Assembly: GCA_041662005.1 (NCBI GenBank)
Contig: JBAZTJ010000012.1
Coordinates: 1-33,113 of the forward strand
Source: DATHXC01 sp041662005
Lineage (GTDB): Bacteria; Pseudomonadota; Gammaproteobacteria; Burkholderiales; Methylophilaceae
DNA: 33,113 bases
Direction of reading: 5' to 3'
Shown: in pieces, positions 1 to 7,890 of the stretch
How the letters are laid out: the number at the start of each line of letters is the position of its first letter
Numbering within the stretch: the stretch's first letter is position 1
Position numbers and translations under genes: made by a program
The notes under the pieces: generated by a model
The model's database searches: none
What the model saw: the letters and a program-made list of their open reading frames with translations, nothing else
Told to the model about the DNA's origin: nothing

Positions 1-427
1 CTTTGGCACGCGCATCATCAATAGCATCCAGCACGGCATCAAAGCCTTGCTCCAGCATGGCGGCAGTGTTTTCCACCGTAATGAAATCTTCTATTTCCTG
101 CACGATAGCATCCGGGTTAATGCTACGAATTCGCTCGGCCATGGCGGTCACCTTGGCTTTGCCAAATGCGCCATCCACTGCATGCAATTGCCGATTTACG
201 TTGGATTCAGCGATATTATCAAGGTCTATCAGCGTGATTCTACCAACGGCATTTCTGGCCAAGGCCTCAGCGGCCCATGAGCCGACACCACCAATGCCAA
301 GGACACACACATGCGCTGCCTGAAACTTGGCCAACCCTTGCATCCCATATAAGCGGCTGACGCCACCAAAGCGACGCACCAGGTCATGTGACTCTACTTC
401 ACATGCCACTAAAGCCGAATCAACCAT
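1..427 (-). CDS. tcdA: tRNA threonylcarbamoyladenosine dehydratase TcdA (partial, 3' end outside window)
   Basis: Only the first 142 codons are present. The protein belongs to the ThiF/MoeB/E1-like family: the nucleotide-binding glycine motif GIGGVGSW is at residues 44-51, followed by the acidic strand end and Asn/Arg motif DLDNIAESNVNRQ at 68-80 and DAIDDA at 134-139. Known TcdA (YgdL/CsdL) uses ATP to cyclise t6A37 of tRNAs to ct6A. The ATG lies 5 bp after the acpS stop, and a GGAGG ribosome site sits inside the last acpS codons 9 nt upstream, so the two genes are probably translationally linked. Other ThiF-family members are possible, but the first 80 residues fit TcdA best. Confidence 0.88.
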   Translation of the reverse strand, partial: MVDSALVACEVESHDLVRRFGGVSRLYGMQGLAKFQAAHVCVLGIGGVGSWAAEALARNAVGRITLIDLDNIAESNVNRQLHAVDGAFGKAKVTAMAERIRSINPDAIVQEIEDFITVENTAAMLEQGFDAVLDAIDDARAK

Positions 428-432
428 GCTAC

Positions 433-810
433 CTAGACCTCCAGCACTACAAATGCTGCCGCCAGCATTTTTTCATCGCTGATAGACAGGTGCTGAAAAC
501 GTATGCCTTTGGCCTCGAGGTAAGCTTGCAGCCCCGGCGCTAGATCCAGCACCGGCTTGCCCAGATCATCATGCGCCACACCGATATTCTCAAAGGTCGC
601 AGGGGCGCGTATGCCTGTACCCAAAGCCTTGGCAAAAGCCTCCTTGGCAGCAAAGCGTTTTGCCAGGAACCGCGCCTGGGTATTGGATTGCGTAAAGTCC
701 TGCATCTCGCGCTCACTCAGGATGCGCATGGCAAAGTTATTGCCAAAACGCGCTAATGACTCCTCTATGCGGGAGACTTCAACGATGTCTGTGCCTATAC
801 CGTAAATCAT
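433..810 (-). CDS. acpS: Holo-[acyl-carrier-protein] synthase AcpS
   Basis: AcpS moves the 4'-phosphopantetheine arm from coenzyme A to a serine of apo-ACP and so activates fatty-acid synthesis in the cytoplasm. The 125-residue length is normal for the family. Both signatures are visible: GIGTDIVE at residues 4-11 with Mg-binding Asp8, and FAAKEAFAKALGTG at 53-66 with Glu57. It follows pdxJ with a 4-bp gap, the classic pdxJ-acpS pair, and is followed by tcdA after 5 bp. The whole recO-pdxJ-acpS-tcdA run looks like one transcription unit. Confidence 0.97.
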   Translation of the reverse strand: MIYGIGTDIVEVSRIEESLARFGNNFAMRILSEREMQDFTQSNTQARFLAKRFAAKEAFAKALGTGIRAPATFENIGVAHDDLGKPVLDLAPGLQAYLEAKGIRFQHLSISDEKMLAAAFVVLEV

Positions 811-814
811 GGAA

Positions 815-1537
815 TCAGGAAACCGCCTGCACCATCAAGTGCTTCATTTCACGTATGGCGTAATCCCATCCCACAAACACTGCGTGCGCCACGATGGCAT
901 GGCCTATGTTGAGTTCTTCGATGCCGGGAATGGCTGCTATCTGATGCACATTGTGGATGTTAAGCCCGTGTCCTGCATTTACTACCAAGCCAAGCTTGAT
1001 GGCATGTGCTGCCGCCTGCTCAATACGCTCCAACTCATGAAGCTGGACCGAACCTTCCGCATCTGCAAACTTGCCGGTATGCAGCTCAATCACCGGTGCA
1101 CCTGCTGCTTTGGCCGCGTCTATCTGCGCGATATCCGGAGCAATGAACAGGGAAACGCGAATGCCTGCATCCGCCAGCTGATCGCAAACATCGGTGATCC
1201 TGTCCAGGTTGCCCACCACATCCAACCCGCCTTCGGTAGTGCGCTCCTCACGCCGCTCCGGCACCAGGCACACATCCTGAGGCTGTACTTTCAGCGCAAT
1301 GGCGACCATTTCGTCAGTCACTGCCATTTCCAGGTTCATCTTGGTTTGCAGCAAAGGGCGCAACGCATAGACGTCTGCATCCTGAATATGCCTTCTGTCT
1401 TCCCGCAAATGGATAGTGATGCTGTCTGCGCCAGCCTCTTCAGCGCGCAAGGCAGCCTGCACCACGCTAGGATATTGTGTGCCACGCGCCTGACGCAACG
1501 TAGCGATATGGTCAACATTGACACCTAATTTAATCAT
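815..1537 (-). CDS. pdxJ: Pyridoxine 5'-phosphate synthase PdxJ
   Basis: PdxJ condenses 1-deoxy-D-xylulose 5-phosphate with 3-amino-2-oxopropyl phosphate to give pyridoxine 5'-phosphate, the last ring-forming step of DXP-dependent vitamin B6 synthesis. The 240-residue protein starts with the family hallmark GVNVDHIATLRQARG (residues 5-19), whose Asn/Asp/His and Arg residues line the active site, and carries ITIHLREDRRHI near residue 40-51 and VNAGHGLN near 191-198. An AAGG ribosome site lies 7 nt before the ATG. It is placed between recO (56 bp upstream) and acpS (4 bp downstream), as in many proteobacteria. Confidence 0.97.
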   Translation of the reverse strand: MIKLGVNVDHIATLRQARGTQYPSVVQAALRAEEAGADSITIHLREDRRHIQDADVYALRPLLQTKMNLEMAVTDEMVAIALKVQPQDVCLVPERREERTTEGGLDVVGNLDRITDVCDQLADAGIRVSLFIAPDIAQIDAAKAAGAPVIELHTGKFADAEGSVQLHELERIEQAAAHAIKLGLVVNAGHGLNIHNVHQIAAIPGIEELNIGHAIVAHAVFVGWDYAIREMKHLMVQAVS

Positions 1538-1593
1538 TTTAAAACCTTACAAACAGAAGCGGGGGAACACAAGTAACCGTTGAAACCACAAAG

Positions 1594-2337
1594 TTAAAAC
1601 TGCTGCAAATCCATCAGCAATTGCCGCGTATGCAATGGTTTATCCCCAAGATAGTGGGCTAATAGCATGCGCATCATTTGCTTGCTTTGCTGCTGGGTTT
1701 GCGCGTCAGAATAATCATCTTTTGCCATATTGAGCAAAGTCTTGCCCAATAATTGTACGCCGTTTTCATGGCCATTTAGCGCCTGCTGATCGCAGGCACC
1801 GCGTTCGGGGATATAGGAGTAAATACGGTCGGCCACTATTGCGGCATCGCTTTCATCCAACTCCAGAGGAACGGCGTAGCCCATCTCCTGCAGCATTTTC
1901 AACTCAAAACGCCTTAGCGTCGTGGCATGCCCGGTAGATTTCGACAACGTCCGGAGTGTCTCCCCATAATAGTCAAACAGCGACTCATGAGCGTCTTCGC
2001 GCGGCAATAGCCGCAGCAACAGTTCATTCAAATAAAAGCCGCACATCAGGGCTTCGCCTTGTAGCAGTAACAAACCGGAACGCCAGTCCAGGGAGTGCAG
2101 CGTTTTCAGTTCCAGCTTGCCCGACCAGGCCGCCGACAGGGGCTGAAATGATTGCAGCATGCCACGCATGGCCGAACGCGGACGCCTGGCGCCTTTCGCC
2201 ACTGCCGCCACACGGCCAAAATCACGCGTTAACAGCTCCACCACCAGACTGGTTTCTTTAAATGCATAGGTATGCAGGACGTATACCGGCTGGTTGGATT
2301 TGGTCAGGCTATCTGGACGGGGAGTAGACACATTCAA
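1594..2337 (-). CDS. recO: DNA repair protein RecO
   Basis: RecO helps load RecA onto SSB-coated single-stranded DNA in the RecFOR pathway. The 247-residue protein has the N-terminal OB-fold signature: YVLHTYAFKETSLVVELLTRDFGRV, about residues 19-43, followed by the basic KGARRPRS near 48-55. The C-terminal half is alpha-helical and shows no obvious zinc cysteine cluster. There is no in-frame ATG close to the expected start; the TTG at 2335-2337 gives a family-like N-terminus, while a GTG two codons later is equally possible. No clear ribosome site is seen, so the start is the weakest part of this call. Confidence 0.93.
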   Translation of the reverse strand: MNVSTPRPDSLTKSNQPVYVLHTYAFKETSLVVELLTRDFGRVAAVAKGARRPRSAMRGMLQSFQPLSAAWSGKLELKTLHSLDWRSGLLLLQGEALMCGFYLNELLLRLLPREDAHESLFDYYGETLRTLSKSTGHATTLRRFELKMLQEMGYAVPLELDESDAAIVADRIYSYIPERGACDQQALNGHENGVQLLGKTLLNMAKDDYSDAQTQQQSKQMMRMLLAHYLGDKPLHTRQLLMDLQQF

Positions 2338-2360
2338 CCATAGTTAAGCTGTAACCCAGT

Positions 2361-2388
2361 ATTTTAACCGAATGGCTAGTGCTACCAA
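2361..2388 (-). promoter_or_regulatory. Candidate sigma-70 promoter for recO-pdxJ-acpS-tcdA
   Basis: Reading the minus strand, TTGGTA (2388-2383; 4 of 6 consensus) and TAAAAT (2366-2361; 5 of 6) are separated by 16 bp. Transcription would begin near 2354, about 17 nt before the recO TTG start. This is pattern matching only. Confidence 0.4.
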
Positions 2389-2496
2389 GCAAAACTTAAG
2401 GTATCAGCGTTAGGCTTGCGAGTTAAGATTTAATTCTGGATTTAAAAATTGGTTTTAAAATTGGCAAATCAAACTCATTGATTCCAGCCTAATAAA

Positions 2497-3012
2497 TCAT
2501 GCCAGACTCAATAAAGACTCTTCAGCTAACTGGACTTGCTCTTCCAATTTATGAATCAGTACAGGCATTTGCATTTGTCCATCTTGAAACACCAGCAATG
2601 CATATTTGAGATGGGCATTAGCATTGTTGGGAGTGAATTTTGCAAAACCGTATTGAGCATTACGAATCACTTGCCAGGCACCTTTAGGTTCGGCGTATTC
2701 AGGTCTGGAGAAATGATAGTTGATCTGCTCAGACCCCATACTTTCGAGTGCGTAATCCGTATTATCTGCCATAAGGTTCCAACTCAGCTGATGTTCCACA
2801 GCAGTATCTTCCGCAGCGGTTTTTTGCAGTCGATAGAGATACCACTCATCCGTATACACTAGCTGAAAAACGCTGTGTAACTGCCCGGTTTGATGATTAA
2901 GCGTGTAATACACACCCTGGTCATCCAGGCTGATGGCTTTGCCATAACTAGGGATAGTATAGACATTATGTGCGGCAACATTTGTGTGATTGCTTGGCAG
3001 ACGATTTGGCAT
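2497..3012 (-). CDS. Hypothetical cytoplasmic protein between era and recO
   Basis: I do not recognise this 171-residue protein. It has no signal peptide, no membrane segment and no cysteine pattern. It is rich in Asn, Gln and Tyr, with aromatic strand-like stretches such as YYTLNHQTG and DEWYLYRLQ in the first half and a helical acidic C-terminus (KLEEQVQLAEESLL). A GTG at 3019-3021 would add three residues, but the GGAG ribosome site sits 8 nt before the ATG at 3010-3012 and overlaps nothing useful for the GTG, so the ATG is chosen. It is flanked by 160-bp gaps on both sides and breaks the usual era-recO adjacency, which suggests a lineage-specific insertion into the operon. Confidence 0.75.
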   Translation of the reverse strand: MPNRLPSNHTNVAAHNVYTIPSYGKAISLDDQGVYYTLNHQTGQLHSVFQLVYTDEWYLYRLQKTAAEDTAVEHQLSWNLMADNTDYALESMGSEQINYHFSRPEYAEPKGAWQVIRNAQYGFAKFTPNNANAHLKYALLVFQDGQMQMPVLIHKLEEQVQLAEESLLSLA

Positions 3013-3182
3013 GATGTGCACTCCATACTCAGTTGAGTTAGGTTCATGCTAAAACATCATGCGGACAAACCAAAGGTAAAATAAAGGAGGTTTAATAGGC
3101 TATTTCGAGCCACTACTTAGCCAATCGACTAAGCTGAGATACTTCGTTGTACCAAAAAATCAATGATTTAGAGGAGAAAATT

Positions 3183-4088
3183 TTAGTAACCAAGACTTTT
3201 CAGTGCTCGTTCGTCGTCCGCCCAGCCACCTTTGACCTTGACCCAGGTTTCCAGCCACACCTTGCCGCCAAACAGTTTTTCCATATCCTGGCGCGCTTCG
3301 GTAGAAATCTGCTTGAGCTTTTCGCCACCCTTGCCTATAAGCATGGGCTTCTGGCTTTCCTTGTCGACAATAAAGGCAGCATGGATGCGGCGCAGTTTAC
3401 CTTCCATCTCAAACTTCTCTATCTCAACTGCAATTCCGTAAGGAACTTCTTCGCCCAAAAAGCGAAATGCCTTTTCACGCAATAGCTCGGCTGCCAAAAA
3501 TCGTTCGTTCTTATCAGTCAGCTCATCCTCACCATAAATAGCGGCCTGCACTGGCAAGTGCTGGCGTATCGAGAGCAATAGCTCATCAAGATACAGGTTC
3601 TTCTTTGCGCTGACAGGCACAATCGCCGCAAACGGAAACTCAGTATCAAAATCCTGGATCAGCGGCAATAAATTACCCTTGTCACCCATTAGATCGGCCT
3701 TGTTCACCACCAGCAATACAGGCTTGGTAGTTGGTAACATTTTCAATACCAGTCTATCCGCCTCACCCAGATGCATAGGCTCGATGACGAACAGCACCAC
3801 ATCGACTTCAGTGAGCACCTGCGTCACCGTTTTATTCAGGCTGCGATTAAGTGCGTTCACATGCTTTTGCTGAAAGCCAGGCGTATCTACAAACAAAAAC
3901 TGCGTATCTTCGGTGGTGTGTATGCCCAGCAGTCGATGCCTGGTGGTCTGCGCCTTGCGTGAGGTGATGCTCAACTTTTGCCCAAGAATATGATTGAGCA
4001 AGGTGGATTTTCCTACATTAGGACGACCAACAATGGCGATAGTGCCACAGCGGAAATCACTGCCTGGTGTTTGTTCAGTGCTGTTCAT
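3183..4088 (-). CDS. era: GTPase Era, 30S ribosomal subunit maturation
   Basis: Era is an essential GTPase that binds the 3' end of 16S rRNA and helps 30S assembly. The 301-residue protein has the GTPase motifs in order: G1 GRPNVGKS at 21-28, switch TTRHR near 48-52, G3 DTPG at 68-71, G4 NKAD at 129-132 and G5 SAK at 160-162. The C-terminal KH RNA-binding domain shows GKGGEKLK at 252-259. It overlaps the end of rnc by 4 bp (ATGA), so translation of the two is coupled, matching the known rnc-era operon. Confidence 0.98.
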   Translation of the reverse strand: MNSTEQTPGSDFRCGTIAIVGRPNVGKSTLLNHILGQKLSITSRKAQTTRHRLLGIHTTEDTQFLFVDTPGFQQKHVNALNRSLNKTVTQVLTEVDVVLFVIEPMHLGEADRLVLKMLPTTKPVLLVVNKADLMGDKGNLLPLIQDFDTEFPFAAIVPVSAKKNLYLDELLLSIRQHLPVQAAIYGEDELTDKNERFLAAELLREKAFRFLGEEVPYGIAVEIEKFEMEGKLRRIHAAFIVDKESQKPMLIGKGGEKLKQISTEARQDMEKLFGGKVWLETWVKVKGGWADDERALKSLGY

Positions 4089-4765
4089 GGTGTATTTTCC
4101 TTAACAAGCTGTTTATATGCTGACTCAGCGGCTTGTTGTTCAGCCGCACGGCGACTGGTACCTTCGCCTTGCGTAGTGATTTTTAATTTAGCGATATCGC
4201 ATTGGACACGAAATGTCTGGCAATGTGCCTCGCCTTCCGTTGCTAACACCTGATATTCGGGGACATCTATCTTGCGACCCTGCAGATATTCCTGCAGCAG
4301 AGATTTTGGATCTTTGCCTATCGATTTTGGATCAATCTGATTTAACAAGCCGGCAAACAGACGTACCACCAAGGCTTCAGCAGCATCAAAGCCCGCATCC
4401 AGAAAAACCGCACCTATAATGGCTTCCAGTGCGTCAGCCAGCACAGAGGGCCGACGCCAGCCTCCACTTTTGAGTTCGCCCTCGCCCAGCTTGAGTGCAT
4501 CCCCGATATTTAAGGAAATTGCGATTTCACTGAGGGTCGGCTCTTTCACCAGATGCGCACGCAAGCGGCTCAGGTCACCCTCTGCCAACTTTGGGAAGCG
4601 CAGATAAAGTTGATTGGCAATGATGAAATTCAGCACGCCATCACCCAAAAATTCCAATCGCTCATTATTAGTGCTGCTATGACTACGATGGGTAAGGGCC
4701 TGCACCAGCAAGGCTTTATTTTTGAAATCGTGGCCGATCAGCCGTGCAAGTCCAGTTTGTGCCAT
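4085..4765 (-). CDS. rnc: Ribonuclease III
   Basis: RNase III cleaves double-stranded RNA, processing the rRNA precursor and some mRNAs. In the 226-residue protein the catalytic signature NERLEFLGDG is at 34-43 and the second acidic cluster, DALEAIIGAVFLDAG, is at 111-125 with Glu114. A double-stranded-RNA-binding domain occupies about 155-222, ending with the basic RRAAEQQAAESAYKQL stretch. It lies 22 bp after the DUF4845 gene and overlaps era by 4 bp. Length and layout are normal for the family. Confidence 0.98.
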   Translation of the reverse strand: MAQTGLARLIGHDFKNKALLVQALTHRSHSSTNNERLEFLGDGVLNFIIANQLYLRFPKLAEGDLSRLRAHLVKEPTLSEIAISLNIGDALKLGEGELKSGGWRRPSVLADALEAIIGAVFLDAGFDAAEALVVRLFAGLLNQIDPKSIGKDPKSLLQEYLQGRKIDVPEYQVLATEGEAHCQTFRVQCDIAKLKITTQGEGTSRRAAEQQAAESAYKQLVKENTP

Positions 4766-4787
4766 TCGTTAATATTATGAACATGCC

Positions 4788-5147
4788 CTACTTGGCAGTG
4801 GTTGCCTTAAAGTCCATCAGCGCACTCAAATTTCCCGCCAAGGGTTTAACCACCTGATATTCGACAGTCACAACCGTCTTGCCGTTTGTATCTTTGTTAA
4901 TCTGAAGATCTTGACCGCTGACTACCCGCACATAACCAATATCAGCACCTTTATCAAACTCATCAACAATCTCTTTTTTACTCATGTCATTCAGAGAGGG
5001 TTCACTGCCTATTCTTTTAATAATTTTTTTAACTGACATGAATTCTATATATGCTGGAGCAACTTTAATACCTGCCAGCAACACAGATAGCACACCTGCC
5101 AGTACGATAACTAGCCCCAAAAAACTCATACCATTTTGTTTATGCAT
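4788..5147 (-). CDS. DUF4845 single-pass membrane protein
   Basis: This 119-residue protein has one hydrophobic segment near residues 8-28 (GMSFLGLVIVLAGVL...) followed by a periplasmic-looking domain. Size, the N-terminal segment resembling a prepilin-like anchor, and its position between lepB and rnc match the DUF4845 family, which is found at this spot in many beta- and gammaproteobacteria. Its function is not established; the position suggests a link to secretion or to signal peptidase. It lies 30 bp after lepB in what appears to be the same operon. Confidence 0.85.
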   Translation of the reverse strand: MHKQNGMSFLGLVIVLAGVLSVLLAGIKVAPAYIEFMSVKKIIKRIGSEPSLNDMSKKEIVDEFDKGADIGYVRVVSGQDLQINKDTNGKTVVTVEYQVVKPLAGNLSALMDFKATTAK

Positions 5148-5177
5148 ACTGCCCCCTAATTGATTGCCAGTTAATCC

Positions 5178-5924
5178 CTAATTAATCTTAGTACCGATAC
5201 GGTGAGGCTCATCAAAATTAAACCAGATAAAAAAGGCTTTGCCAACCAGGTTACCCTCAGGCACAAAACCCCAATAACGGCTATCCTTGCTGTTGTCGCG
5301 ATTATCACCCATAGCAAAGTAGTGTCCTGGCGGCACCTCCAAGTCTACATCACGGGTCCCGCTGTTTTCATCGATCAAGATATCATGTTTTTTATCTACC
5401 AGCTGCTCCTGATAACGCTTGGCGTAGATCATATTGAGGCCTGAAGCCGCATACTCATAATCTGCGGTAAAAGTGTTATTGATCTTTTGACCATTCACAT
5501 ACAGCACCTTGTCGCGATAGACTATTTTGTCGCCAGGCACACCAACCACTCGCTTGATGTAGTCGATTGATGGGTCAGGCGGAAAATGGAAAACAAAGAC
5601 GTCACCACGTTTGGGGTGGTCAATCTCCATAAACGTATTATTCAAAATCGGCACCCGCAAGCCATAAGTGAATTTGTTTACCAGGATAAAATCACCAGCC
5701 AATAAGGTTGGCATCATGGAGCCAGACGGGATCTTGAAGGGCTCGACGATAAATGACCGTATTAAAAACACGACCAGAATGACCGGAAAGAAGCTCTTGG
5801 AATACTCCACCAGTATCGGATCAGGGCTACCGGCAGTGCGTTTTTTGCGCAACACGGCAATATCCAGCAACCAGATCGCGCCTGTGATTACCAGCACTAC
5901 CAACATGAACAATGCGAACATCAT
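5178..5924 (-). CDS. lepB: Signal peptidase I LepB
   Basis: LepB is the inner-membrane protease that removes signal peptides from exported proteins. The 248-residue protein has two N-terminal membrane segments (about 2-21 and 45-60). The catalytic serine is Ser69 in PSGSMMPTL and the catalytic lysine Lys124 in YIKRVVGVPGD. The conserved box GDNRDNSKDSRYWGFVP lies near the C-terminus. This is the Ser-Lys dyad type. It follows lepA by 63 bp, the widespread lepA-lepB pairing, and is followed by DUF4845. Confidence 0.97.
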   Translation of the reverse strand: MMFALFMLVVLVITGAIWLLDIAVLRKKRTAGSPDPILVEYSKSFFPVILVVFLIRSFIVEPFKIPSGSMMPTLLAGDFILVNKFTYGLRVPILNNTFMEIDHPKRGDVFVFHFPPDPSIDYIKRVVGVPGDKIVYRDKVLYVNGQKINNTFTADYEYAASGLNMIYAKRYQEQLVDKKHDILIDENSGTRDVDLEVPPGHYFAMGDNRDNSKDSRYWGFVPEGNLVGKAFFIWFNFDEPHRIGTKIN

Positions 5925-5987
5925 ATGGACATACCCTTATTTTTCTTCAACATTACTGTGCTTGTTTCAACATTCATCGGCTTAGTG

Positions 5988-7781
5988 CTATTTATCTTCT
6001 ACTCTCAGAATCGCCAGGAAGGCTTCTTGCGGAATTTCGACATTGCCCACTTGCTTCATGCGTTTTTTGCCTTCCTTTTGCTTTTCAAGCAATTTCTTCT
6101 TACGCGTAATATCGCCACCATAACATTTTGCCAGCACATTCTTACGCATGGCTTTCACCGTTTCACGCGCAATAATATTAGCGCCAATTGAAGCCTGGAT
6201 CGCCACATCAAACATCTGACGCGGTATCAGCTCACGCATTTTGGAAGCCACTTCGCGTCCACGATAAACGCTATTGGTGCGATGCACAATCAGCGATAAG
6301 GCATCTACCCGATCACCATTGACCATAATATCCAGCTTGACCAAATCAGCTGCACGAAACTCAAGAAACTCGTAATCCATGGACGCATAACCGCGCGACA
6401 CCGACTTGAGCTTATCAAAGAAGTCGAGCACCACTTCATTTAGCGGCATTTCGTAGCTCAACATCACCTGCCGGCCCATATATTGCATATTCTTCTGGAT
6501 GCCACGCTTGCCGTTGCACAGCGTCATTACCGGGCCAACATAATCCTGCGGCATCAGCAGATTAATGGTAATCACCGGCTCGCGTATTTCTTCAATGCGT
6601 GATGGCTCAGGCAAGCGTGAGGGATTTTCAATCTGCACCACTTCCCCGGTTTTGAGCAACAATTCATAGACTACCGTTGGCGCGGTAGTAATCAGGTCCA
6701 TGTCGTACTCGCGCTCCAGGCGCTCTTGTACGATCTCCATGTGCAGCAAGCCCAGGAATCCGCAACGAAAACCAAAACCCAACGCGGTCGAGTTTTCCGG
6801 CTCAAACATCAGCGAGGCATCGTTCAGCTGTAGTTTTTCCAGTGCGCTGCGCAAACCTTCGAACTGGTTGGATTCAACAGGGTACAGCCCAGCAAACACC
6901 TGCGGCTTTACCTCCTTAAACCCAGGCAAAGGCTCGGCTACCGGCTTATCAAACAAGGTAACGGTATCGCCCACTTTGGCGCTGGTCAGTTCCTTGATGC
7001 CGGCAATAATAAAACCAACCTCACCCGCTGACAGCGATGTCTTTTGTAATGACTTGGGAGTAAATACGCCAACCTGCTCGCACAGATGCACCGCACCGGT
7101 CGCCATCATGCGGATTTTATCCTTGGGCTTAAGTACACCATCAACCACGCGCACCAACATAACAACGCCAACGTAATTATCAAACCACGAGTCTATGATC
7201 AATGCTTTGAGAGGTTTAGCTACATCGCCCCTAGGTGGCGGCACCCTGGCCACAACGGCTTCCAGCACATCGCGCACACCTTCGCCGGTCTTGGCGGAGC
7301 AGCGTACGGCATCGGTGGCCTCTACGCCTATCACATCCTCAATTTCCTGAATCACACGTTCAGGGTCCGCAGATGGCAAGTCTATCTTATTCAACACCGC
7401 GGTGACTTCCACACCCAGATCCAGTGCGGTATAGCAGTTGGCAACACTCTGCGCCTCCACACCCTGGCTGGCATCAACCACCAGCAATGCGCCTTCGCAG
7501 GCAGATAGCGAGCGACTGACTTCGTAGGAAAAATCCACGTGCCCCGGTGTATCTATCAGGTTCAGTTGATAAACCTGCCCATCAAGTGCCTTGTAAGACA
7601 AAGCTGCCGTCTGTGCCTTGATGGTGATGCCGCGCTCACGCTCTAGGTCCATAGAATCCAGCACCTGGGATTCCATTTCACGGTCAGATAGCCCCCCGCA
7701 TAGCTGAATGATTCGATCTGCCAGGGTAGATTTACCGTGGTCGATGTGGGCAATAATAGAGAAGTTGCGAATGTTTTTCAT
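5988..7781 (-). CDS. lepA: Elongation factor 4 (LepA), ribosome-associated GTPase
   Basis: LepA is a translational GTPase related to EF-G that acts on initiation or back-translocation. The chosen ATG gives 597 residues, the usual length, and begins directly with KNIRNFSIIAHIDHGKST, which contains the P-loop. The DTPGHVDF box and NKIDLPSADPERV follow, and the LepA-specific C-terminal domain ends in a basic KKKLLEKQKEGKKRMKQ stretch. A longer reading frame would start at 7835 but its first codons would run through the hairpin at 7811-7828 and add nothing conserved, so it is rejected. No strong ribosome site precedes the ATG. Confidence 0.97.
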   Translation of the reverse strand: MKNIRNFSIIAHIDHGKSTLADRIIQLCGGLSDREMESQVLDSMDLERERGITIKAQTAALSYKALDGQVYQLNLIDTPGHVDFSYEVSRSLSACEGALLVVDASQGVEAQSVANCYTALDLGVEVTAVLNKIDLPSADPERVIQEIEDVIGVEATDAVRCSAKTGEGVRDVLEAVVARVPPPRGDVAKPLKALIIDSWFDNYVGVVMLVRVVDGVLKPKDKIRMMATGAVHLCEQVGVFTPKSLQKTSLSAGEVGFIIAGIKELTSAKVGDTVTLFDKPVAEPLPGFKEVKPQVFAGLYPVESNQFEGLRSALEKLQLNDASLMFEPENSTALGFGFRCGFLGLLHMEIVQERLEREYDMDLITTAPTVVYELLLKTGEVVQIENPSRLPEPSRIEEIREPVITINLLMPQDYVGPVMTLCNGKRGIQKNMQYMGRQVMLSYEMPLNEVVLDFFDKLKSVSRGYASMDYEFLEFRAADLVKLDIMVNGDRVDALSLIVHRTNSVYRGREVASKMRELIPRQMFDVAIQASIGANIIARETVKAMRKNVLAKCYGGDITRKKKLLEKQKEGKKRMKQVGNVEIPQEAFLAILRVEDK

Positions 7782-7810
7782 AGTTGATATCTGTCGTGTA
7801 GCCAACAAGA

Positions 7811-7828
7811 AGGGCGCCGAAGCGCCCT
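7811..7828 (-). terminator. UUCG-capped hairpin between mucD and lepA
   Basis: Plus-strand arms AGGGCGC (7811-7817) and GCGCCCT (7822-7828) make a perfect 7-bp stem. On the minus-strand transcript the loop is UUCG closed by C-G, the very stable tetraloop, followed by a broken U tract (TCTTGTT). It lies 62 bp after the mucD stop and 30 bp before the lepA start. It is a likely full or partial end for the rpoE operon. Confidence 0.6.
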
Positions 7829-7890
7829 CTTGCAATTTCCTAGCAATGCCTAATTTTACAGCAATTACGCGTCGTTAGCATTAATAGACA

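Noticed and set aside
809..1528. 239-codon open frame on plus opposite pdxJ
   Set aside because: It mirrors pdxJ on the other strand, has no recognised protein features, and pdxJ itself is certain.
2467..2483. AATCAA/TTGATT stem after the hypothetical gene on minus
   Set aside because: Six weak pairs and no contiguous U tract; could be chance in AT-rich sequence.
3157..3169. AAATC/GATTT stem followed by T residues after era on minus
   Set aside because: Only five A-T-rich pairs and a 3-nt loop; too weak to call a terminator.
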